Assembly (NCBI GenBank): GCA_036417435.1
Contig: CM070899.1
Location: 174,745,494-174,809,493, forward strand
Length of the DNA: 64,000 bases
From: Inia geoffrensis
Lineage: Eukaryota > Chordata > Mammalia > Artiodactyla > Iniidae
Direction of reading: 5' to 3'
Part shown: in pieces, positions 1 through 9,220 of the stretch
Layout of the letters: the number at the start of each line of letters is the position of its first letter
Position numbering within the stretch: position 1 is the stretch's first letter
Position numbers and translations under genes: made by a program
Notes under the pieces: model-generated
What the model saw: the letters and a program-made list of their open reading frames with translations, nothing else
The model's database searches: none
Told to the model about the DNA's origin: nothing

Positions 1-979
1 TAAAAACAAAAATAAACAAATGGACCTAATGAAACTTAAAAGCTTTTGCACAGCAAAGGAAACCATAAACAAGATGAAAAGACAACCCTCAGAATGGGAG
101 AAAATATTTGCAAAGCAATCAACGGACAAAGGATTAATTTCCAAAATATATAAACAGCTCATGCAGCTCAATATTAAAAAAACAAACAACCCAATCAAAA
201 AATGGGCAGAAGACCTAAATAGACATTTCTCCAAAGAAGATATACAGATTGCCAACAAACACATGAAAGAATGCTCAACATCACTAATTATTAGAGAAAT
301 GCAAGTCAAAACTACAATGAACCATCATCTCATACCGGTCAGAATGGCCATCATCAAAAAATCTACAAACAGTAAATGTTGGAAAGGGTGTGGAGAAAAG
401 AGAACCCTTCTGCACTGTTGTTGGGAATGTAAATTGATACATTCACTGTGGAGAACAGCATGGAGGTTCCTTACAAAACTAAATAGAATTACCATATGAC
501 CCAGCAATCCCACTATTGGGCATATACCCAGAGAAAACCATAATTCAAAAAGACACATGCACCCCAATGTTCATTGCAGCACTATTTACAATAGCCAGGT
601 CATGGAAGCAACCTAAATGCCCATAGACAGATGAATGGATAAAGAAGATGTGGTACATATATACAATGGAATATTACTCAGCCATAAAAAGGAATGAAAT
701 TTGGTCATTTGTAGAGACGTGGATGGACCTAGAGACTGTCATACAGAATGAAGTAAGTCAGAAAGAGAAAAACAAATATCATATATAAACGCATATATGT
801 GGAATCTAGAAAAATCAGTTACAGATGAACCAGTTTGCAAGGCAGAAATAGAGACACAGATGTAGAGAACAAACGTATGGACACCAAGGGGGGAAAGCAG
901 GGGTGGGAGGTGGTTTGGGATGAACTGGGAGATTGGGATTGACATGTATACACTAATATGTATAAAATAGATAACTAAT
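1..979 (+). mobile_element. L1 3' part (ORF2 C-terminus and 3' UTR), 5' end outside window
   Basis: Begins inside L1 ORF2. Positions 20-499 encode the C-terminal region, with the Cys-rich knuckle [20 protein letters not shown]. The frame is lost near 480 and the remainder is decayed ORF2 and 3' UTR. It closely resembles 11370-12300 of the large L1 in this window. The element is interrupted at about 991 by a CHR-1 SINE and resumes after it. Confidence 0.9.
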
Positions 980-993
980 AAGAACCTGCCGTA

Positions 994-1364
994 GGACTTC
1001 CCTGGTGGCGCAGTGGTTAAGAATCCGCCTGCCAATGCAGGGGACATGGGTTTTAGCCCTGGTCCGGGAAGATCCCACATGCCACAGAGCAACCAAGCCC
1101 GTGCACCACAACTACTGAGCCTGCGCTCTAGAGCCCGCAAGCCACAACTACTGAAGCTCATGTGCCACAACTACTGAAGCCCGCAGCACCTAGGGCCCGT
1201 GCTCCACAACCAGTGAAGCCACCACAATGAGAAGCCAGCGCACTGCAATGAAGAGTAGCCCCCGCTCGCTGCAACTAGAGAAAGCCCTCACGAAGCAATG
1301 AAAATCCAACGCAGCCAAAAATAAATAAATAAAATAAATAAATTTTTAAAAAATTGTTTAAAAA
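994..1364 (+). mobile_element. CHR-1 type tRNA-derived SINE (long form)
   Basis: Starts ggacttccctggtggcgcag, carries tRNA-like box A/B spacing, then a body of repeated 'ccacaactactga' units, and ends in an (AAATA)n tail. It sits in the L1 3' end. The L1 sequence aagaacct appears on both sides (980-987 and 1365-1372) and serves as the TSD. The long body distinguishes it from the shorter CHR copies elsewhere in the window. Confidence 0.88.
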
Positions 1365-1410
1365 AAGAACCTCCTGTATAAAAAATTAAATTAAATTTTT
1401 AAAAAACATG
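1365..1410 (+). mobile_element. L1 3' tail resumed after the SINE
   Basis: The sequence agaacctcctgtataaaaa continues the L1 3' UTR cut at about 987, followed by an A/T-rich tail. Confidence 0.75.
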
Positions 1411-1639
1411 AAAATGAGCACTGAAAAATAAATAAAAATTAAAGGGGAAAACATGTTGTCTGAGATTCAGAAATAGTATTTAATAAAAGTCAGTACATGT
1501 TAAGCATGTATCCAATAAACAATTAGTGACAAAATATATTTTTAGAATTCCTATACATGTTCCTTACACGTTATAAATATTTTAAATTACTCAATATTTA
1601 TTAAAATAATTTTTAAAACTCCTAAAGCCTATAAGCAAG

Positions 1640-2170
1640 GAAAAACAAATTGATAAGTTTGCAAAAGACATGAAGTCAATTTACAGAAGAAATCTGAATA
1701 GAAAAAGAAATTGAAATGCTCAATCTCACTAATAATAAGGGAAATGCAAATTAAAACAACAATGAAAGACTTATGATTGTCAAATATAAAAAAGCAATCC
1801 AATCAGCTGGGCCATATTCAGTAGCCTTGAAGAGATGCATACCTTTGAACCAGCAATTCTCCCTTCTAAATGCGACTTTAAGCAAATGCTTTTTACATCT
1901 TCACAGAGACCTGTACAAGAATATTCACTGCAGCACTGGTGGTAATATTTAAAAACTGGGAAAAGTAGGAGAAATAAATAGTTTTTGGCATATCCAAAAT
2001 GAGCCAATTACATCTACTTTGTCTCAATGGATTAAAAAATATATACTGAATGAAAAAAGTAAGTAGCAGAAAGATAGTGGTCGTATAATACTGTTTATAC
2101 GAAATGTGAAATCGTGCAAAACAATATTTTTATTGTTTATGGATAGAGGCATACTTATTGATGGCATAAA
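1640..2170 (+). repeat. Old L1 (L1M-type) 3' fragment
   Basis: Decayed ORF2 end: gcaaaagacatgaagtcaat, then 'ctcaatctcactaat', 'gggaaatgcaaattaaaaca' and 'attcactgcagcactggtgg', in L1 order. Many substitutions and stops indicate an ancient copy. Confidence 0.75.
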
Positions 2171-2948
2171 AAGATGTATAGTTATGATCAACACAAAATT
2201 CAGGACAGCAGTTACTTCCAGGAGAGAGAAAGGAATAAAAATAAGATCAGAGGTGGCTGCTATGCTCCTCTTGTATACTCCTTAAAAATCCTTAACAAAT
2301 GTGACAAAAGGTTTATAGTTGATAAAGCTCATTTGTGTTATGCTGGTGGTCATTTTCTTACTCATTATTCTTTCTACTGATTTTAAGGAAATATTAAAAG
2401 ACTGTTTGGCAGCTCTGTGTCTGAATACGGGGTCTGCTGATGGCTGGGATTCATTGAAGGGCAAGGGAACCGGGAGTTCCCAGTACTCTGGGATCCCCAG
2501 ATACTACAATGTCAAGGGCTTTCCTCTGGCAATTTTCAGTCTCTCCTCCAACCTAGGAGTGAATGCCTGCTTGCTGAGAAGCTACCGGTGAACAGGGAAG
2601 GGAATGGGGATTCTACTCTCCCAGCACCATGTCTGGCTTCTCCGACGCTCTGGGGTGCTGTGGGACACACTGGAATCTAGTCCTCCTCATAGCACCCATG
2701 CCCTGGGGCAGTGGCTTTGAATTCTGCTCTACCAGTCACCCTCCCCTCACCTTCTTTCCATCGAAATCACTCAGATTCAGACTCTCCACTTCACTTTGTC
2801 CCTGTAGGCTTATCCCCCTTTTGTCCCTTTACTATTATTTTAAGGGGGTCTTTGCAGACCGAAAAGATAATGTGTGTGATAATCTGACATCCTGAGCCCA
2901 AATGGATAATGAATCTGTATGAAGAGAAAAGTGAAAAACAGAGGGTCT
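2171..2948. other. No recognisable gene or repeat
   Basis: Intergenic. Short overlapping open frames occur on both strands (for example plus 2319-2591 and 2629-2895) without domain, codon bias or splice support. Confidence 0.5.
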
Positions 2949-3286
2949 TGCTGTGGACTGAATGTTTTTGCCCACACCACACCTCATTTATATGTCGATG
3001 TGATGGGAAATGGACCCAGGGCCTTTGGGAGATAACTAGGGCATAAGGGTGCCCTTATCAGAAGAGATTAGAAAGAACTTGCTTCCCCTCTCTGCCCTCC
3101 GCCACATGAGGATACGAGGAGAAGGTGGCCACGGACAAACCAGGAAGCTGTTCTTCACCAGACACCAGATCTGCCGGCACCTTGATCCTGGACTTCCCAG
3201 CCTCTAGAACTGTGAGAAGTCAATGTTTGTTGTTTAAGCCAGCCGGGCTATGGTATTTTGTATCAGCAGCCCAAGTAAACTAAGAC
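2949..3286 (+). repeat. MLT1-type (ERVL-MaLR) LTR
   Basis: Matches the MLT1 layout: tgtggactgaatgttt at the start, gggcctttgggagataa, cttgatcctggacttcccag and gaactgtgagaagtcaatg, ending at agtaaactaagac. Solo and ancient. Confidence 0.8.
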
Positions 3287-4192
3287 GGGGTAGTAGAAAT
3301 GTCCTGGGTGACTTGGGTATATTTTCACGTTTCTGCATGCAAAAACTAGCAGATATGACCCAATAACACAAAACCAATATGGAAAGAGGAATGAGAGATT
3401 TCCTTGGAACTGTGTGCAAGTAATTTCCTGGACAATTCCTGCCCCTAGTCCAATAAGCACCAGTGCTTTTGATCTCATGTTCCATAGACAAGTACCCTGC
3501 TTAGGAGCAAAATAACCCATGTCACAACTGCCTTAGTTAGTTAACTTTCCAATCAATGAGGAGCTCTTCATGAACCATACCATGTACCACAGATGGAGAC
3601 CTAATGATTGGTGCATATTTTATACCTAAAATGTTTTTAATGCCAAAGGAATATTTTGGCAGCAAAAGTAATACCAAAGAGAGAGTTTCTAATTACAAAA
3701 TTCACTCTAGAAACTATTCAAATAAATTAATAATCCAATAAGACTTTTGAAAATAAATTCATTTACCCTTGAGTTTCTAATCTAATGTATAAAAGTGCCT
3801 GCTAGAAGTGAAACATTTAAGAAAACTATCAAAGGATAAAAGGATGACCCTAAGCAGTAGCTTAGGCATGATAAGTAACCTGAGAATATTTTCTGAATTT
3901 TGTGAAATGTTGATAGCTTGGGGAAGAATTTTCCACGCACTGCTCTAAGGATAGAAAGTCAAGTTCTCTTGGCCCCACGTGACCTTCAGAGAGCCTCTAC
4001 ACACTGTTTGGACCCCTGGACTGGAAACCTGAGTTCATACAGAATCAGCTGTTTCATTGCTCACTGAGCAAACATCGTGGTTTTCAGCAGATCTGGCACC
4101 CAAAATATGAAGTGGTTTGTTTTCAGTGATGTCGTTCTCCCTGCCTACCTCTCCCATACACACAAATAAACAGGTATTCATCATAGAAAGAG

Positions 4193-4237
<45 letters not shown>

Positions 4238-5154
4238 TGCTTTCAGCACACGAGGCAGAGTGAACCAAACCTTTCAAATGCGGCATTTGTTCAATCATCT
4301 GGAAAAAACAAAAGAAGTGATTTACATTTTCAGTTTAAATAAGGCAAACCCTCTCATCAGAAGATGACAAATGGTTTATGAACACTGTCTCTGACAAACA
4401 CTACAAAATCACTCTGTTTTCGAGAATAAAAATGCATGCTGCACACAGGTCAGTAGTCTTTCCAGCATCAGCAAGGAACGAGCTGAGCTAATTTCAACAC
4501 CACAGTTTGTGTCTCTCCCAACAGTAACTGGGTAACAGCCACGGGCTGACTGTGTGTATTTTGCTGCTAGCTGTACCCCACAAATGGCAAAGCATCCCAC
4601 TGCCAGAGACAGATTGGATTTCACATAATTTATGCTCAGCCTGATTTCCCTTTCATGCTTTGTTGAGATGCCTTCATTTTAATCTTACGGATTCTTTATG
4701 ATCTTTCAGCGTACACCTGTCCATCACTACAGCCTCTCCAATATCACAGGACCTCTGCTGAAGGGGATGCTTCTGAAGAATTAACTCATTCAATCTTTCA
4801 ACATTTTCCAAGCCAGTCACCTTGCATCCCAATGCCAGTGAACATATGGTGCATCCAGACTGATGTGAGGTGTGCTTTCATTATCAGGTACCTCCACGTC
4901 CCCCAATACCTCCTATACCACTACTTCTCCTGTCACTCATCATCACAGCGAAGGGGGTTGAGCTGACAACCTCTCGTTGCCTGTTATCCTCACCCTCAGC
5001 AGCCCACATTCTTCCACATCATTCTCCACACTCAGGATCAAGGCAGAAAACTGAGAGGCTAGGAGAATAACTCCTCATGACTTTGGAGGACCTGAAATCC
5101 ATCCTGGATGGTACCTTAGTGTTGGAGCTGGCAAGAACTTAGACCCTAAATCCT
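3287..5154. other. Intergenic block with one (TG)n
   Basis: Apart from the microsatellite at 4197-4240 I see no gene and no repeat that I can name. Two overlapping minus frames (3234-3520) are shadows over the end of the MLT1 LTR. Confidence 0.5.
4197..4240. repeat. (TG)n microsatellite
   Basis: About 16 uninterrupted TG units followed by an interruption (GGTGTGTGTG). Likely polymorphic in length. It generates the Thr-His run in the antisense frame 4035-4298, which is not a gene. Confidence 0.95.
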
Positions 5155-5678
5155 TGTGTATGAGTCAGGGTTCTCCATAGAACCAACAGGATGTGTAGAT
5201 ACATACATACATACATACATACATACATACATAGATACATAGATAATAAGGAATTTACTCATGCAATTATGGAGGCTGAGAAATTCCAAGATCGGGGGTT
5301 GGCAAGTTGAAGACCCAGGAGAACCAATGGTGTAAATTCCAGTTCGATAGCCAGCAGGCTCAAGACCCAGGAAGAGCTGAGGTTTCCATTCAAATCTGAA
5401 GGCAGGAAAAATACTGATGTCCCAGCTAAAGCATTCAAGCAAGAGGAGTTCCCTTGTTTTTGAGGGAAGGTGTCAGGCTTTTTGTTCTATTCAGACCTTC
5501 AAATGAATGGATGAGGGCCACCCACAATAGGGAGAGCCATCTGCCTTACTCAGTCTACCCCATTCAAACATTAGTCTCATCTGAAAACCACTTACAGACA
5601 AACCCAGAATAATGTTTGGCCAAATATCTGGATACCCCACGGCCCAGTCAAGCTGACACACAAAATTAACCATCACAC
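5155..5678 (-). repeat. ERVL/MaLR-like LTR with embedded (CATA)n
   Basis: On the minus strand it starts TGTGATGGTTAATTTT, contains 'ATTATTCTGGGTTTGTCTG' and 'CCTCCATAATTGCATGAG', and ends GGTTCTATGGAGAACCCTG. This layout is shared by a common mammalian LTR whose exact family name I am unsure of. The region near its 3' end has expanded into a CATA-type tetranucleotide array. Confidence 0.6.
5199..5243. repeat. (ATAC)n tetranucleotide microsatellite
   Basis: Eight or more near-perfect 'atac' units followed by two 'atagatac' variants, inside the LTR. Probably length-polymorphic. Confidence 0.93.
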
Positions 5679-5681
5679 CTT

Positions 5682-5852
5682 GGTTTACAATCTGAGCTGT
5701 AAACTAGAATCAACTGAGAGCTTTTAAAAACCTTGATGTCAAATCTGTGCCCCAGATCAATTAATTCAGAATCTCTCGAATGTGAACTCATTTTTAATGA
5801 GTATACAGGCAATTGCAACATAAGTCCAAAGTTGAGAACTACTGCCCAAGAG
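5682..5852 (+). repeat. MER5-like hAT-Charlie DNA transposon remnant
   Basis: Shows 'agaatcaactgagagctttt', 'gtgccccagatcaattaatt', 'cagaatctc' and 'agttgagaactactgcc', in the order of MER5A-type non-autonomous elements. Diverged. Confidence 0.6.
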
Positions 5853-5944
5853 ATCACCCTAAATAGAACTATCCTTTTTGCTATGTAATATATCATTTGC
5901 ACCTGAGCAGGAAAAAGCAATTCGATGACCGATGACTATGCACA

Positions 5945-6240
5945 CCACGTGTTGGGGAGGGTGTAGAGGAAGTGAAACTCTTGTACAGTGCTGATGGGAA
6001 TGTAAATTGGTACAACCAATTTCGAAAACAATCTGGCTGTTTCTTAAAAGTTAAACATACACCTACCATATGCTACAGTCATTCCACTGTTATTTATTTA
6101 TGCAAAAGAAATGAATACCTTTGTCCATACAAAGATGTGCACACCAATGTTCACAGAAGCTTTGTATGTCATAGCCAAAAACTGGAAACCCCTCTAATAA
6201 CCATCAACAGGCAAATGGACACATCAAAACACACTGCATG
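5945..6240 (+). repeat. Old L1 fragment, left half of a split copy
   Basis: Decayed L1 ORF2 end: tgctgatgggaatgtaaatt, 'ttcacagaagctttgtatgtc', 'aactggaaacccct'. It is interrupted at 6240 by the large younger L1 and continues at 12543. Its last 11 bases (cacactgcatg) are the target-site duplication. Confidence 0.8.
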
Positions 6241-8287
6241 GGGGCTTCCGGGAAGATGGCGGAAGAGTAAGACGCAGAGATCACCTTCCTCTCCACAGAT
6301 ACACCAGAAATACATCTACACGTGGAACAACTCCTACAGAACACCTACTGAACGCTGGCAGAAGACCTCAGACCTCCCAAAAGGCAAGAAACTCCCTACG
6401 TACCTGGGTAGGGCAAAAGAAAAAAGAATAAACAGAGACAAAAGGATAGGGACGGGACCTGCACCAGCGGGAGGGAGCTGTGAAGGAGGAAAAGTGTCCA
6501 CACACTAGGAAGCCCCTTTTCGGGCAGAGACTGCGGGTGGCGGCGGGAGGAAGCTTCAGAGCCACGGAGGAGAGCGCAGCAACAGGGGTGCGGAGAGCAA
6601 AGCGGAGAGATTCCCGCACAGAGGACTGGGGCCGAGCGGCACTCACCAGGCGAGAGGCTTGTCTGCTCACCCGCCGGGGCGGGCGGGGCTGGGAGCTGAG
6701 GCTTGGGCTTCGGGAGCGCCGGGAGAGGACTGGCGCTGGCGGCGTGAACACAGCCTGCAGGGGGTTAGTGCGCCACGGCTAGCCGGGAGGGATTCCGGGA
6801 AACAGTCTGGAGCTGCCGAAGAGGCAAGAGACTTTTTCTTCCCTCTTTGTTTCCTGGTGCGCGAGGAGAGGCGATTAAGAGCGCTGCTTAAAGGAGCTTC
6901 AGAGACGGGCGCGAGCCGCGGCTAAAAGCGCGGGCCCCAGAGACAGGCAGGAGACGCTAAGGCTGCTGCTGCCGCCACCAAGAAGCCTGTGTGCGAGCAC
7001 AGGTCACTGTCCACACCTCCCCGCCCGTGAGCCTGTGCAGCCCGCCACTGCCAGGGTCCCGAGATCCAGGGTCAACTTTCCCGGGAGAACACACGGCGCG
7101 CCTCTGGTTGGTGCAACGTCACGCTGCCCTCTGCCGCCGCAGGCTCGCCCCGCCTCCGTGCCCCTCCCTCTTCCCGGCCTGAGTGAGCCAGAGCCACCGA
7201 ATCAGCGGCTCCTTTAACCCCGTCCTGTCTGAGCAAAGAACAGACGCCCTCCAGCGACCTACACGCAGAGGCAGGATCAGATCCAAAGCTGAGCCCCTGG
7301 GAGCTGTGCGAACAAAGAAGAGAAAGGGAAATCTCTCCCAGCAGCCTCAGAAGCAGCAGATTAAAGCTCCAACATCAACTTGATGTACCCTGCATTTGTG
7401 GAATACATGAATAGACAACGAATCATCCCAAATTAAGGAGGTGGACATTGAGAGCAAGATTTATGATTTTTTTCCCCTTTTCCACTTTTTGTGAGTGTAT
7501 GTGTATGCTTCTGTGTGAGATTTTGTCTGTATAGCTTTGCTTCCACCATTTGTCCTAGGGTTCTATCCATCCGTTTTTGTTTTTTTTTTTTAATTTTTCT
7601 TTTTTAATTTTCTCTTAATAATTATTTTTTATTTTAATAACTTTATTATATTTTATCTTACTTTATTTTCTTTTACTTTATTTTCTTTTTTTCCATCCTT
7701 CCCTCCTCCCTCCCTCCCTCCCTCCCTTCTTTCTTTCTTTCTACTTCTACTAATTCTTTCTTTCTACTTTTTCTCCCTTTTATTCTGAGCCGTGGGGATA
7801 AAAGGCTCTTGGTGTTGCAGCCAGGAGTCAGTTCTGTGCCTCTGAGGTGGGAGAGCCAACTTCAGGACACTGCTCCACAAGAGACCTCCCAGCTCCACAT
7901 AATATCAAACGGTGAAAATCTCCCAGAGATCTCCATCTTAACACCAGCACCCAGCTTCACTCAACGACCAGCAAGCTACAGTGCTAGACATCCTATGCCA
8001 AACAACTAGCAAGACAGGAACACAACCCCACCCATTAGCAGCGAGGCTGCCTAAAATTATAATAAGTCCATAGACACTCCAAAACACACCACCAGATGTG
8101 GACCTGCCCACCAAAAAGACAAGATCCAGCCTCATCCACCAGAACACAGGCACTAGTCCCCTCCACCAGGAAGCCTACACAACCCACTGAACCAACCTTA
8201 GCCACTGGGGACGGACACCAAAAACAATGGGAACTACGAACCTGCAGCCTGCAAAAAGGAGACCCCAAACACAGTAAGATAAGCAAA
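6241..8287 (+). promoter_or_regulatory. L1 5' UTR / internal promoter, CpG-rich
   Basis: Starts ggggcttccgggaagatggcgg. The core aagatggcgg (6253-6262) is a YY1-type site 13 bases from the element start, the same offset as in the human L1 promoter. Positions 6440-7200 are GC- and CpG-rich, unlike the AT-rich surroundings. A pyrimidine-rich tract follows at 7565-7795. Regulation is inferred from the L1 family, not shown here. Confidence 0.75.
7565..7795 (+). repeat. Pyrimidine-rich low-complexity tract in L1 5' UTR
   Basis: T-rich runs, then (TTTA/TTTTC) mixtures, then repeats of ccctccctccctccct around 7700-7730 and (TTTC)n to about 7745. Almost no purines over 200 bases on this strand. Confidence 0.85.
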
Positions 8288-9162
8288 ATGAGAAGACAGA
8301 AAAACACACAGCAGATGAAGGAGCAAGGCAAAAACCCACCAGACCTAACAAATGAAGAGGAAATAGGCAGTCTATCTGAAAAAGAATTCAGAATAATGAT
8401 AGTAAAGATGATCCAAAATCTTGTAAATAGAATAGACAAAATGCAAGAAACATTTAACAAGGACTTGGAAGAACTAAAGATGAAACAATGATAAACAACA
8501 CAATAAATGAAATGAAAAATACTCTAGATGGGATCAATAGCAGAATAACTGAGGCAGAAGAACGGATAAGTGACCTGGAAGATACAATAGTGGAAATGAC
8601 TACTGCAGAGCAGAATAAAGAAAAAAGAATGAAAAGAACTGAGGACAGTCTCAGAGACCTCTGGGACAACATTAAATGCACCAACATTCGAATTATAGGG
8701 GTTCCAGAAGAAGAAGAGAAAAAGAAAGGGACTGAGAAAATATTTGAAGAGATTATAGTTGAAAACTTCCCTAATATGGGAAAGGAAATAGTTAATCAAG
8801 TCCAGGAAGCACAGAGAGTCCCATACAGGATAAATCCAAGGAGAAATACACTAAGACACATATCAAACTGTAAAAAATTAAACATATTAAAGGCAGCAAG
8901 GGAAAAACAACGAATAACACACAAGGGAATCCCCATAAGGTTAACAGCTGATCTTTCAGCAGAAACTCTGCAAGCCAGAAGGGACTGGCAGGACATATTT
9001 AAAGTGATGAAGGAGAAAAACCTGCAACCGAGATTACTCTACCCAGCAAGGATCTCATTCAGATTTGATGGAGAAATTAAAACCTTTACAGACAAGCAAA
9101 AGCTGAGAGATTTCAGCACCACCAAACCAGCTTTACAACAACTGCTAAAGGAACTTCTCTAG
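8288..9162 (+). pseudogene. L1 ORF1 (RNA-binding chaperone), frameshifted
   Basis: L1 ORF1 protein forms coiled-coil trimers that coat L1 RNA. The ATG at 8288 (MRRQKNTQQMKEQG) opens a helical N-terminal part. At about 8488 the frame shifts by one: it meets TGA at 8489-8491 while the next frame takes over. The second part has the coiled coil (ITEAEERISDLED), the RRM-like region (TNIRIIGVPEEEE) and the C-terminal domain ending in FSTTKPALQQLLKELL. Around 8865-8885 the usual stretch before ILKAAREK is shortened and altered, so a small in-frame deletion is also likely. Confidence 0.88.
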
Positions 9163-9220
9163 GCAAGAAACACAAGAGAAGGAAAAGATCTACAATAACG
9201 AACCCAAAACAATTAAGAAA

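Noticed and set aside
4035..4298. A minus-strand frame with a Thr-His repeat
   Set aside because: Produced by the (TG)n microsatellite.
5199..5243. CRISPR-like regular repeats
   Set aside because: A simple tetranucleotide array without spacers in a mammalian genome.
5972..6508. A 178-codon plus-strand open frame
   Set aside because: It crosses the junction of the old L1 and the start of the young L1 at 6240, so it is a chance fusion.
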